This document shows, piece by piece, positions 43,601-51,412 of a stretch of DNA of 64,000 nucleotides. The translations under genes were made by a program, and so were the position numbers. The DNA comes from JAAXVQ01 sp964604705 (lineage in GTDB: Bacteria > Oederibacteriota > JAAXVQ01). The notes under the pieces were generated by a model. The model was not told where the DNA came from. It did not search any database and saw only the letters and a list, made by a program, of their open reading frames with translations. Positions within the stretch are counted from its first letter, which is position 1. Every line of letters begins with the position of its first letter. The stretch is taken from the NCBI GenBank assembly GCA_964604705.1, contig CAZSAP010000009.1, positions 62,001-126,000 of the forward strand, in the 5' to 3' direction.

Positions 43601-44207
43601 GATTGAGCGTCCGCGATAGATCAATCAGCCCGCGGTTGACCACCCCTTGGGTCGGGATTCCGTGGTCCATCATTTCCAAATAGAAATTGCCCGGGCCAAA
43701 AATTTGCTGGTACTCATCGGCCAGCTGTCGGGCTTGCGGCAGTTCATTTTTTTGGATCAACATGGGGATTTCACCGTGCAGGCAGGCGGACAAGCCAATG
43801 AGCCCGCGCGCGTGCTTGGCCAAAACCTCGCGATCAATGCGCGGACGATAATAGAACCCTTGCAAAAAGCCTATGCTGGAAAGGGCGACCAGATTTCGAT
43901 ACCCTTCCAAATCACGCGCCAACAACACCAAATGATACGACGCATCCTTCATGCCATGGTTGGAATGTTTATCCAGGCGTGAACCCGAGGCCATATAGGC
44001 TTCGATGCCCACAATGGGCTTTACCCCGTGTTTAAGGCACTCGTGATAAAACTCCATCACGCCGTACATGGACCCATGGTCCGTAAGGGCCAAGGCGGGC
44101 ATTCTTAATTCTTTGGCACGGGCAACCAACGAGGAGAGACGACAAGCGCCGTCAAGCAAGGAGTATTCCGAGTGGACGTGCAGGTGAACGAAGTGTGTAA
44201 ACGGCAT
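40644..44207 (-). CDS. dnaE: DNA polymerase III alpha subunit DnaE
   Basis: 1187 residues, the normal DnaE size. The N-terminal PHP domain starts FVHLHVHSEYSLLDGACR. The polymerase catalytic aspartates lie in SPPDIDVDFSDTGRE. Fingers and tau-binding regions are complete, and a C-terminal OB fold (VVGGLVVGIRRSLTKRKEPM) is present. It replicates the chromosome. The DnaE type rather than PolC is shown by length and by the PHP position. Its 3' end overlaps the O-antigen-ligase gene by 35 nt tail-to-tail, which would make the final residues of each protein interdependent in sequence. Confidence 0.97.
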   Translation of the reverse strand: MPFTHFVHLHVHSEYSLLDGACRLSSLVARAKELRMPALALTDHGSMYGVMEFYHECLKHGVKPIVGIEAYMASGSRLDKHSNHGMKDASYHLVLLARDLEGYRNLVALSSIGFLQGFYYRPRIDREVLAKHARGLIGLSACLHGEIPMLIQKNELPQARQLADEYQQIFGPGNFYLEMMDHGIPTQGVVNRGLIDLSRTLNLPLVATNDVHYLRRENSLAQEALLCIQTNTTLQDERRMRMPTPEFYLKSGDEMGRLFQEVPEAGRNTLEIANRCNLEIPMGNVQLPKYQVPVEAKAALPTDSQVPELDAYLEHLCRARLPELYPNANETVEARLKHELDVIRRVGYAAYFLIVWDFICYARQQEIPVGPGRGSAAGSLVAYLLGITRMDPIRYGLIFERFLNPERISPPDIDVDFSDTGREAVIRYVTRKYGQENVAQIITFGTLAAKAAVRDVGRVLGYAYEEVDRVAKLIPQELDITLERALEQVPELKNGYDSEDRIHTLLDTARALEGQVRHASTHAAGVVISREPLIHIVPLCHTKNARAAEQNGDASGENTVTTQYAMESLERLGLLKMDFLGLRTLSVMDDAVRAVHARHGIRINLETLPLQDAKTLALLAEGHTLGVFQLESSGMRDLLKRLQPKNLEEICALVALYRPGPMAMIDDYIQRKQGKLPIRYLHPALEPILKETHGTIIYQEQVMEIAVRIGNFTFGQADLLRRAMAKKNPELIEQQRDRFLTGAASLKLDRDRAEEVFDHMARFGEYGFNKSHSLAYAWIAYQTAYLKANHPWEYMSALLSNELGNTDKIALYVVECRRMGIPVLPPDVNRSMAMFHVEDEGLRFGLAAIRNVGVGAVEMLVAEREQSGVFVSFDDFCSRVDYRSLHLKVVESLIKAGAFDSLGLARAQGLETLPLRLATGQKIQEEREQGQVALFGEATFAHPSAPAGPSLPEPENVRLAHEKEVLGFYLSGHPLAQFQNLLTTFRSDRTIDLSQSDEGKMVVVGGLVVGIRRSLTKRKEPMVRFSLEDLEGMIEVIVWPDQLGKHNRYLIKEAMLFVVGRVDRSGDESKLIATDIIPLEDAYVRLAKTLHLTVTATSGEEQLAALHQLVKTHPGNVRIVLHMFTEHHGEVVETLPDRFSVRLSDEWLEQVRDLLGETRVRIERHGINGNHDPKNGFNGSEYPWPSR

Positions 44208-44338
44208 AGGTTGAATTTTTCCGATCGTTCATTAAAACTATCGTGCCTGCCTACATGCCTAGTTTCCCCCGGTCCCCGTCCTTAACAAAGAAAGGGGCGC
44301 CGGAGGAATTGCACGCGGCAAGGTGCGATGAGCCTATA

Positions 44339-45877
44339 TCATTCCCACTCAATGGTGGCCGGCGGTTTGGACGAGATATCCAAAACCACGCGATTAATGC
44401 CCTTAACTTCATTAATAATGCGGTTGGATACCCGTGCCAACAACTCTTGCGGCAGGTAGGCCCAATCCGCGGTCATGGCATCGACGCTCGTAACCGCCCG
44501 CAATGCCACAACGTGTTCATACGTACGTTCATCGCCCATGACCCCAACGGATTTGACGGGCAAGAGTACCGCAAACGATTGCCAGAGTTTGCGATAGAGG
44601 TTCGCATTTTTTACTTCTTGGACAAAAATCACATCGGCCTTACGTAAAAGTTCAAGCCGTTCAAACGTCACTTCACCCAATACGCGTATGGCCAGACCCG
44701 GACCCGGAAAGGGCTGACGCCAGACAATGTCTTCCGGCAAGCCCAATTCCTCACCGACTTTGCGCACTTCATCTTTAAACAATTCACGCAACGGCTCCAC
44801 CAGCTTAAACCGCATGTTCTTCGGCAAACCGCCCACATTGTGGTGAGATTTAATGGTCGCCGACGGACCTTTCACGGACACGCTCTCAATCACATCCGGA
44901 TAGATGGTCCCCTGACCCAAAAACTCAAAATCCCCAATTTTTTTCGATTCGCGCTCAAACACCTCGATAAACTTGACGCCGATGCGCTTGCGTTTTTCCT
45001 CTGGATCGGTGATGCCCTTGAGGTCGTCCAAGCATTCCTGGGCCGCATTCACGACCACCAGCTGAATGTCGTAATTACGCCGGAACACTTCCTCCACGCG
45101 CGCCACTTCATTGAAACGCAACACACCATTGTCAATGAACATGCATGTCAGTTGCGACCCAATCGCCTTGTGCAGCAGCGCGGCGGCCACCGAGGAATCC
45201 ACACCCCCGGACAAACCCAAGAGCACTCGGGCGGACCCGACTTGTTGACGGATGCGGCTCACGGTCTCTTCGATGTACGCCGCCGAGGTCCACGATCCCG
45301 TGCACCCGCAAATGCGATTCACAAAATTGGACAAAAACGTCATGCCTTCAGCGGTATGCTGAACCTCGGGATGGAACTGGATACCGTAGAGCGAGGAGGC
45401 CTCCTTGGCAATGGCGGCCATGGGGGCATTCCCGGTATTGCCCACAACCTGAAACCCGGTGGGCATCACGGCCAAGCGGTCGCCATGACTCATCCAGACT
45501 TTGGTCTTAGGGCTGATGTCTTGCAGCAAGCGTGAGGCTTGCGTAACGTTAAGCTCCGCAAAACCAAATTCACGCTCGGTGGAAGGCTCCACCTTGCCAC
45601 CCAGCAAATGCGCGATAAGCTGCATGCCGTAGCAAATACCCAGCACCGGAATCCCAAGTTCAAAAAGTTCCTTGGGGACCAACGGTGCGTCTTTTTGGTA
45701 AACCGACGAAGGTCCGCCCGAAAGCACGATCCCCTTGGGTGCCATGTCCCGAATGCACTGCAGGGAAAGATGATACGGATGGATCTCGCAATACGTATTC
45801 AGCTCACGGATCCTCCGCGCGATCAACTGAGTGTACTGTGAGCCAAAGTCCAAAATGAGTATGAATTCTTTATGCAT
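44339..45877 (-). CDS. guaA: GMP synthase (glutamine-hydrolysing)
   Basis: 512 residues from ATG 45877 (AGGGAG upstream; an upstream in-frame extension to 46141 overlaps guaB and is rejected). Class I amidotransferase domain with catalytic Cys in LGICYGMQLIAHLLGG, then an ATP-pyrophosphatase domain with an intact PP-loop LGLSGGVDSSVAA. It converts XMP to GMP in the purine pathway after GuaB. The stop is 131 nt before dnaE. A terminator lies between guaB and guaA, so guaA may rely on readthrough or its own promoter. The intact SGGVDS here is a useful contrast with the degenerate loop in the NadE-like protein at 58816. Confidence 0.97.
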   Translation of the reverse strand: MHKEFILILDFGSQYTQLIARRIRELNTYCEIHPYHLSLQCIRDMAPKGIVLSGGPSSVYQKDAPLVPKELFELGIPVLGICYGMQLIAHLLGGKVEPSTEREFGFAELNVTQASRLLQDISPKTKVWMSHGDRLAVMPTGFQVVGNTGNAPMAAIAKEASSLYGIQFHPEVQHTAEGMTFLSNFVNRICGCTGSWTSAAYIEETVSRIRQQVGSARVLLGLSGGVDSSVAAALLHKAIGSQLTCMFIDNGVLRFNEVARVEEVFRRNYDIQLVVVNAAQECLDDLKGITDPEEKRKRIGVKFIEVFERESKKIGDFEFLGQGTIYPDVIESVSVKGPSATIKSHHNVGGLPKNMRFKLVEPLRELFKDEVRKVGEELGLPEDIVWRQPFPGPGLAIRVLGEVTFERLELLRKADVIFVQEVKNANLYRKLWQSFAVLLPVKSVGVMGDERTYEHVVALRAVTSVDAMTADWAYLPQELLARVSNRIINEVKGINRVVLDISSKPPATIEWE

Positions 45878-45914
45878 CGTAACTGCTCCCTGCGATCCCG
45901 AACGGTCGGGGTTT

Positions 45915-45950
45915 TGAAAAAAATCAGGGCGGCCTTTTGCAAAGCCGCCC
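45915..45950 (-). terminator. Intrinsic terminator between guaB and guaA
   Basis: GGGCGGC/GCCGCCC stem with a 10-nt loop and a downstream T run (TGATTTTTTT) on the minus strand, 18 nt after the guaB stop. It could terminate or attenuate transcription into guaA. Confidence 0.75.
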
Positions 45951-45968
45951 CGACGGTAAACGTTGTGC

Positions 45969-47450
45969 TTAGGCGTTCCGGTTAGGAGATTGGTAGTTGG
46001 GGGCTTCGTTGGTGATGATGATGTCGTGGGGATGGCTTTCCCGCAAACCGGCATTGGTGATCTGGACAAAGGTGGTCTTTTTCTGCAACTCCTGCAAATT
46101 GCGGCATCCGCAATAGCCCATGCCCGCGCGCAATCCGCCAATCAGCTGATGAACCGAAGACGCCAGCGGACCCCGATAGGGAACGCGTCCTTCGATGCCT
46201 TCCGGAACCAACTTGCTCTCTTCCGTTCCCTGTTGGAAATACCGGTCCTTGCTGCCCTTTTTCATGGACGTCAACGAGCCCATCCCGCGGTACACTTTAA
46301 AACTGCGCCCTTCCAAGATGACAATCTCGCCCGGACTCTCATCGGTCCCAGCGAAAAGATTTCCAATCATAATCACATCGGCTCCGGCCGCAATGGCCTT
46401 AGGGATGTCACCGGAAAACTTGATGCCCCCATCGGCAATGATCGGTACCCGGCCTTTGGCCGCTTGGGAACATTCCATGATCGCAGAAATCTGCGGCATG
46501 CCGCAGCCAGCAACGACGCGCGTTGTACAGATGGAACCCGGGCCCATTCCCACTTTCACCGCATCGGCCCCGGCCGCAATGAGGTCTTTGGTCCCTTCCG
46601 CCGTGGCCACATTTCCGGCCATGACCTCCACCTGCGAAAACCTTGACTTAATCTTCTTCACGCTTTCAATAACCCCAAGCGAATGTCCATGGGCGGTATC
46701 CACACACAACAGATCCACTCCGGCTTCAACCAACAGCGTCACACGCTGATCAAAATCTTTGCTCGGACCCACGGCCGCGCCCACGCGCAGGCGACCATGC
46801 TTGTCTTTGCTGGCATTGGGGTAGCGCAAACGTTTCTCAATATCTTTGATGGTGATTAAGCCCTTCAACTGACCTTTGGCATCCACCACCGGCAACTTTT
46901 CAATGCGGTGTTTGTACAAAATTTCTTCAGCTGTTTTCAAACTGGTCCCAACCGGAGCGGTCACCAGCTTGTCCTTGGTCATTACTTCGGCGATCTTACG
47001 ATCGAAACTTTTTTGAAAACGCAAATCACGGTTGGTAAGAATACCCACCAACTTGCCTTGCTCCGTAATCGGAACACCGGAGATATGGTAGCGCGCCATC
47101 AATTCCGCAGCCTCGGCAATGGTATTTCCCGGGCCCAGCGTAAAGGGATTCAAAATCATCCCGCTCTCCGAACGCTTTACTTTATCCACCTCTTCGGCTT
47201 GTCGCTCCGGAGGCATGTTTTTATGAATAATCCCCATACCGCCTTCTTGCGCCAAGGCAATGGCCAAGCGGGACTCCGTGACCGTATCCATGGCCGCCGA
47301 GATCAAGGGGATGTTCAATTCAATGCGCTTGGTAATGTGCGTACGTACGTCGGTTTGCCGAGGCAACAAGTCTGACTTGGCCGGCTTGAGCAGCACATCG
47401 TCAAACGTTAACCCTTGCGCTTCCTGAATTTTCTGCTTTTTTAAGGGCAT
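45969..47450 (-). CDS. guaB: Inosine-5'-monophosphate dehydrogenase
   Basis: 493 residues. Begins TFDDVLLKPAKSDLLP, the usual IMPDH N-terminus. Two CBS domains (about 95-215: HISGVPITEQGKLVGILTNRD and KLPVVDAKGQLKGLITIKD) interrupt the barrel. The catalytic Cys is in MGPGSICTTRVVAG, and a flap follows. It oxidises IMP to XMP, the step before GuaA. A clear sigma-70 promoter lies at 47507-47535. AGGTGG precedes the ATG. Confidence 0.97.
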   Translation of the reverse strand: MPLKKQKIQEAQGLTFDDVLLKPAKSDLLPRQTDVRTHITKRIELNIPLISAAMDTVTESRLAIALAQEGGMGIIHKNMPPERQAEEVDKVKRSESGMILNPFTLGPGNTIAEAAELMARYHISGVPITEQGKLVGILTNRDLRFQKSFDRKIAEVMTKDKLVTAPVGTSLKTAEEILYKHRIEKLPVVDAKGQLKGLITIKDIEKRLRYPNASKDKHGRLRVGAAVGPSKDFDQRVTLLVEAGVDLLCVDTAHGHSLGVIESVKKIKSRFSQVEVMAGNVATAEGTKDLIAAGADAVKVGMGPGSICTTRVVAGCGMPQISAIMECSQAAKGRVPIIADGGIKFSGDIPKAIAAGADVIMIGNLFAGTDESPGEIVILEGRSFKVYRGMGSLTSMKKGSKDRYFQQGTEESKLVPEGIEGRVPYRGPLASSVHQLIGGLRAGMGYCGCRNLQELQKKTTFVQITNAGLRESHPHDIIITNEAPNYQSPNRNA

Positions 47451-47506
47451 ATCAGGCCACCTCCGCCTTTTAAAACGAGCAAACTGCTTTTTAGATTTAA
47501 AGCGGG

Positions 47507-47535
47507 ATAATATCAGAAGGGTCCTTAAAAGTCAA
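47507..47535 (-). promoter_or_regulatory. Sigma-70 promoter for guaB
   Basis: On the minus strand TTGACT (47530-47535), 17-bp spacer, TATTAT (47507-47512). Near-consensus; the start would be about 50 nt before the guaB ATG. Confidence 0.8.
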
Positions 47536-47547
47536 GCTGGGCGGCAG

Positions 47548-47728
47548 TTTGATTTTAAGCTACGGGTAAACCGAAGGGTTGGACCAGGTTCGCCGCGAGG
47601 ACTGTCTAAGCGCCAGTGGCCAGGCCTGCTGAACAAAACATAGAGATACGATCCACTGGCGATTGCGAGTTCCACAACCAGACCTTAGCCCAACCCTTCG
47701 GTTTACCCAAAAAGCCTTTAAAATCAAA
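47548..47728. ncRNA. Long inverted-repeat element; candidate 6S-like structured RNA
   Basis: Outer arms TTTGATTTTAA (47548-47558) and TTAAAATCAAA (47718-47728). An inner perfect 19-bp stem joins 47564-47582 and 47690-47708 (GGGTAAACCGAAGGGTTGG). It is followed by a 28-nt left and 28-nt right internal region, a 9-bp stem CGCCAGTGG/CCACTGGCG (47611-47619 / 47653-47661) and a 33-nt loop. The long hairpin with one large symmetric central bubble recalls 6S RNA. The left side has GGTTCGCCGCGAGG, similar to the GTTCGC-AGCG part of 6S. At 145-180 nt it is at the short end of the family. The strand is not settled, and no strong promoter was found on either side. It could instead be a palindromic mobile element. 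Confidence 0.4.
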
Positions 47729-47764
47729 TAAAAAGGGGTCAGGCAGTCTCCTGCCCAACCCCTT
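47725..47764 (-). terminator. Rho-independent terminator of the groES-groEL operon
   Basis: AAGGGGT-GGCAG stem (47733-47746 with 47751-47764), 4-nt loop, and TTTTTATTTG after it on the minus strand. It lies 109 nt past the groEL stop. Confidence 0.75.
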
Positions 47765-47779
47765 AGACACGTCTTTCCC

Positions 47780-47819
47780 GAACAATCAAAAATAGCCTGG
47801 AATTGCGTTTTGATTGTTC
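47780..47819. repeat. 12-bp inverted repeat downstream of groEL
   Basis: GAACAATCAAAA (47780-47791) and TTTTGATTGTTC (47808-47819) are perfect arms with a 16-nt spacer. A further 9-bp inverted repeat, GGAACTTGA/TCAAGTTCC (47844-47852 / 47865-47873), adjoins the groEL stop. They could be mRNA 3'-end structures or operators; nothing decides this. Confidence 0.5.
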
Positions 47820-47872
47820 AATTGTTCTATTCTCAATTGCTCTGGAACTTGAAAAAAATCTTGCTCAAGTTC

Positions 47873-49522
47873 CTAGTACATATCTCCCATGCCGCCGCCC
47901 ATGCCGCCCATACCACCCGGCATGCCTGCAGGAGCATCTTTCTTCTCTGGCTTATCGGTCACCAGGCACTCGGTGGTCAGCAACAAGGCTGAGATCGAAG
48001 CTGCATTTTGCAGCGCCGAACGCACCACCTTAGCCGGATCCACAATACCCGCTTTGATCAAATCCACATATTCACCCGTGGCGGCATTCAACCCGGTGCT
48101 CTTGTTGGTTTCGCTCAAAATGCGGTTCACCACGACCGAACCTTCAAATCCGGCATTAGATGAAATCTGACGAATCGGTTCTTCCATCGCGCGCTTGACA
48201 ATGGTCACGCCCACTTGTTCATCGCTGGTGCCCATCTTCAAGTCCTTCAAGCAATCCGCCGTACGGAGCAAGGCCACACCGCCACCGGGAACAATGCCTT
48301 CTTCCACGGCCGAACGTGTTGCTGCCAAGGCGTCTTCCACGCGCAATTTCTTTTCCTTCATTTCCACTTCGGTCGCTGCGCCCACTTTGATGATGGCCAC
48401 GCCGCCGACCAATTTCGCCAAGCGTTCCTGCAACTTCTCACGATCATAATCTGAATCCGTTTGCTCGATCTGCTTGCGGATTTGACCCACGCGCTTGTCA
48501 ATGTCGGCCTTCTTGCCCGTGCCTTCGACAATGGTGGTGTTTTCCTTGTCCACGGTCACGCGCTTGGCACGTCCCAAGTCGGTCACGGCAATGCTTTCCA
48601 ACTTCAAGCCCACTTCTTCGGAAATAACCTGGCCGCCGGTCAAGACAGCAATGTCTTCCAACATGGCCTTGCGTCGATCGCCGAAACCCGGGGCCTTCAC
48701 GGCGCACACATTCAAGGTACCGCGCAACTTGTTCACAACCAAGGTGGCCAAGGCTTCGCCTTCAATGTCCTCGGCGATGATCATGAGCGGACGTCCCATC
48801 TGGACCACTTTTTCCAAAATCGGGAGCAAGTCCTTCATGGAGCTAATCTTCTTGTCATAAATGAGCAAAAACGCATCTTCCAAAACCGCTTCCATGCGAT
48901 CGGAATTGGTAACAAAATAAGGCGAAACATAACCACGGTCAAACTGCATGCCTTCCACCACTTCCATGGTCGTGTCCATGCTCTTGGCTTCTTCCACGGT
49001 GATGACGCCGTCACGGCCGACTTTTTCCATGGCTTCCGCAATCAAGTTGCCAATCACGGTATCGTTGTTGGCGGAAATGGTCGCAACCTGAGCGATTTCT
49101 TCTTTGCCCTTAACCGGAATGGCCAGCTTCTTCAATTCTTCGACCACTTTGGATACGGCTTTCTCAATGCCGCGCTTGATGAACATCGGATTCGCACCCG
49201 AGGTAACATTCTTCAAGCCTTCGCGAATCATGGCTTGCGCCAAAACCGTTCCGCTGGTGGTTCCGTCTCCGGCCACATCGTGCGTCTTGGTAGCCACTTC
49301 CTTGACCAACTGGGCGCCCATGTTTTCAAAAGGATCTTCCAATTCGATCTCTTTGGCAATGGTCACACCGTCGTTGGTGATCAAGGGAGCGCCAAACTTC
49401 TTATCCAAAACCACATTGCGCCCCTTGGGACCCAAGGTCACGCGCACTGCATCCGCCAATTTATCTACGCCGCGCTGCAAGGCCCGGCGGCTTTCTTCGT
49501 TAAACAACAACATCTTTGCCAT
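47873..49522 (-). CDS. groEL: Chaperonin GroEL
   Basis: 549 residues with the typical C-terminus GGMGGMGGGMGDMY. ATP-binding marks include AKEIELEDPFENMGAQLVKE and VAGDGTTSGTVLAQ. It forms the double-ring folding chamber together with GroES. It follows groES by 47 nt. There are no signs of truncation. A long open frame on the opposite strand is a shadow of its biased codon use. Confidence 0.98.
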   Translation of the reverse strand: MAKMLLFNEESRRALQRGVDKLADAVRVTLGPKGRNVVLDKKFGAPLITNDGVTIAKEIELEDPFENMGAQLVKEVATKTHDVAGDGTTSGTVLAQAMIREGLKNVTSGANPMFIKRGIEKAVSKVVEELKKLAIPVKGKEEIAQVATISANNDTVIGNLIAEAMEKVGRDGVITVEEAKSMDTTMEVVEGMQFDRGYVSPYFVTNSDRMEAVLEDAFLLIYDKKISSMKDLLPILEKVVQMGRPLMIIAEDIEGEALATLVVNKLRGTLNVCAVKAPGFGDRRKAMLEDIAVLTGGQVISEEVGLKLESIAVTDLGRAKRVTVDKENTTIVEGTGKKADIDKRVGQIRKQIEQTDSDYDREKLQERLAKLVGGVAIIKVGAATEVEMKEKKLRVEDALAATRSAVEEGIVPGGGVALLRTADCLKDLKMGTSDEQVGVTIVKRAMEEPIRQISSNAGFEGSVVVNRILSETNKSTGLNAATGEYVDLIKAGIVDPAKVVRSALQNAASISALLLTTECLVTDKPEKKDAPAGMPGGMGGMGGGMGDMY

Positions 49523-49569
49523 AACGACAGCCTCCTAAAAAATAGTTAGTTTCGTTTTTATAAAACGAA

Positions 49570-49860
49570 TTAATCTTGCAAAATTCCGTAGATGTCTTCT
49601 TCGTGCATGATCATCAATTCTTCCCCGTCCAGCTTGACTTCGCTGCCCGAGTACTTGCCGTACAAGACGCGATCCCCAGCCTTAATGTTCATGGGAATAC
49701 GCTGTCCCTTGTCATCCAACTTGCCTGGTCCTGCTGCCACGACAACGCCTTCCTGTGGTTTTTCTTTGGCCGTATCCGGAATGATGATCCCGCCGCGTTT
49801 GATTTCTTTTTCTTCCGCGGACTTCACCAGGACACGATCACCGAGTGGTTTTAACTTCAT
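49570..49860 (-). CDS. groES: Co-chaperonin GroES
   Basis: 96 residues from ATG 49860: MKLKPLGDRVLVKSAEEKE, GGIIIPDTAKEKPQEG (mobile loop), VLYGKYSGSEVKLDGEELMI. Caps the GroEL ring. An in-frame extension to 49938 crosses the promoter and operator and is rejected. The AAGGAG is 12 nt upstream, a little far. Transcription probably begins at the promoter at 49938-49967. Confidence 0.97.
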   Translation of the reverse strand: MKLKPLGDRVLVKSAEEKEIKRGGIIIPDTAKEKPQEGVVVAAGPGKLDDKGQRIPMNIKAGDRVLYGKYSGSEVKLDGEELMIMHEEDIYGILQD

Positions 49861-49901
49861 AATGCATTCACGCTCCTTTAATGAAAATATGAAATCTTTC
49901 T

Positions 49902-49928
49902 TTAGCAGTCTCTGGTATCGACTGCCAA
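49902..49928 (-). promoter_or_regulatory. Variant CIRCE operator of groES-groEL
   Basis: TTAGCAGTC-N9-GACTGCCAA. It has the exact CIRCE architecture (9-nt arms, 9-nt spacer), but the inner part is AGTC/GACT where the canonical arms read TTAGCACTC/GAGTGCTAA. Both half-sites carry the matching change. It sits just downstream of the predicted start site, where HrcA repression would act. Confidence 0.65.
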
Positions 49929-49937
49929 CGAGTGACA

Positions 49938-49967
49938 TTTATACCGCAATCACCCTATAAAAGACAA
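49938..49967 (-). promoter_or_regulatory. Sigma-70 promoter for groES-groEL
   Basis: On the minus strand TTGTCT (49962-49967), 18-bp spacer, TATAAA (49938-49943). It directly precedes the CIRCE-like operator. Confidence 0.65.
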
Positions 49968-50042
49968 GTAAAAAATATCATTGTTTTATACTGATTTAAA
50001 TGGCTTCATGAATGTTTTGCAGCAAACAAACCATAGGGTGGG

Positions 50043-50078
50043 AAAAAAAAGCCCCTCTGGAAACGTTCCCAGAGGGGC
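50043..50078 (-). terminator. Rho-independent terminator after the porin gene
   Basis: GCCCCTCTGG/CCAGAGGGGC perfect stem with a short loop, followed by TTTTTTTT on the minus strand, 19 nt after the stop codon. Confidence 0.9.
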
Positions 50079-50096
50079 ATCTAAATCTGGTAAGCA

Positions 50097-51293
50097 TTAA
50101 AAATTATACGTGCACGCCAACTGTGTCCGGATAGCATCGCCTTGTTCAATTTGCTTGTACAAGGTACGTAGGTGGGACACTTCCAAGGCCAAAACCACAT
50201 TGGATGTAAAATTATAAAAAGCATTCGCAAAAATCGCTGAGTTCTGAGTGCGCCAACTGCTTGCCGGTGCCATATCCGGCACTTGATCGTACCGCGGCAT
50301 TTCAATCGCCGCTCCGGCATTAACCTTCACTCCCGCCCATGGCCCGGTGCAGAGTTCAATCCAACCACCGCGTGATTCCACGGCTTCCTGGCCTACCAAA
50401 TTCAGCCCTTGGCCAGCGCCTGCAACGTACGTTTCGATGTTGGCGCCTTTCCAAACACTACCCTTGAACGAAATCCCGGTCATAATCGGCAATTGAACAT
50501 CCACCGCACCGCCCCACGCCGGATAGATCTTCGGATCGTAGGCGGCTGCATTGGTGTCGTATTGTTCGCGTGACCATACACCCGATACGCAGAACGTCGC
50601 CGGTGCCGCGGTCCATAATGGGCTAGTAAAGGTGATGCTTCCCTGAACCGCCGGGAACCCGGATTCCGTACCTGAATCAAGCCCATTCACCGGAACCGTG
50701 TGTCCCATATTGCGTGATGCGGCTACTTTGGCAGCAAGTGAACTCTTCTCACCCAGTTTGATGGTTTCAGAGAGACGGATTTGCGGATGACGATACCCGA
50801 TTTCCCCAAAGTATTCAAACACCGGATAGTTCACAGCATCCGGAATCATGGGCGCAAAAATGTCCCAAGCCTGACCTGCAAGCAAACTGAGGTTCAAATC
50901 TGTCCAGGTGGTCTCAAAATATCCCAACCGCAGCATGAGGTTGCCTTTATTTTCCGTACCACCGTTCCCGTAAAAATCCATTTCCATTTTCCCAACGGTC
51001 TTAACACCATCAACATCCAACCCGGAAATATTGAAACCCAGGCGTGTCTGAAGCGCAGTCATGCTCAGTTGATTGTCATCGTTGTAGGTGCCCTCTGATT
51101 TTACATACAATGCGTAATTGCCGGGAACCACCCGCGATGTGTCGTAGGCTACATCCATGCGTGTGTATCCGTAAACCTGGACATCGACATTGGCAAGTAC
51201 ATTTTTCTTTTCCGGAGCATCGGCAGCGTGCACCAAGCCGAGACACCCTAAACTCAGTAATGATGCAATCAACAAGACTTTGGCTTTTCTCAT
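50097..51293 (-). CDS. Outer-membrane porin-like beta-barrel protein
   Basis: 398 residues from ATG 51293 (AGAGGTG upstream). Signal peptide MRKAKVLLIASLLSLGCLG, cleaved near VHAAD. The mature part is rich in alternating polar and aromatic strands (VQVYGYTRMDVAYDTS, ARLGFNISG-like turns) and ends in phenylalanine (CTYNF), the C-terminal residue expected for Bam-assembled barrels. I see no specific family signature. It is likely a channel for solutes. It follows the chemoreceptor gene by 120 bp on the same strand and has a strong terminator. Confidence 0.75.
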   Translation of the reverse strand: MRKAKVLLIASLLSLGCLGLVHAADAPEKKNVLANVDVQVYGYTRMDVAYDTSRVVPGNYALYVKSEGTYNDDNQLSMTALQTRLGFNISGLDVDGVKTVGKMEMDFYGNGGTENKGNLMLRLGYFETTWTDLNLSLLAGQAWDIFAPMIPDAVNYPVFEYFGEIGYRHPQIRLSETIKLGEKSSLAAKVAASRNMGHTVPVNGLDSGTESGFPAVQGSITFTSPLWTAAPATFCVSGVWSREQYDTNAAAYDPKIYPAWGGAVDVQLPIMTGISFKGSVWKGANIETYVAGAGQGLNLVGQEAVESRGGWIELCTGPWAGVKVNAGAAIEMPRYDQVPDMAPASSWRTQNSAIFANAFYNFTSNVVLALEVSHLRTLYKQIEQGDAIRTQLACTYNF

Positions 51294-51412
51294 ACAACAC
51301 CTCTTTTCCTTGGAGTTATTTCCCAGCATACAGCGCGGGTAGACTGACTTAGATCATAGTAAGCGATTGGATGCATCACCCCCCGGTGAGGACATGACGG
51401 TATTATATACCT

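Noticed and set aside
48461..49549. Long open frame (362 codons) on the plus strand opposite groEL
   Set aside because: Exact antisense of a highly biased, conserved gene; no ribosome-binding site and no recognisable protein features.
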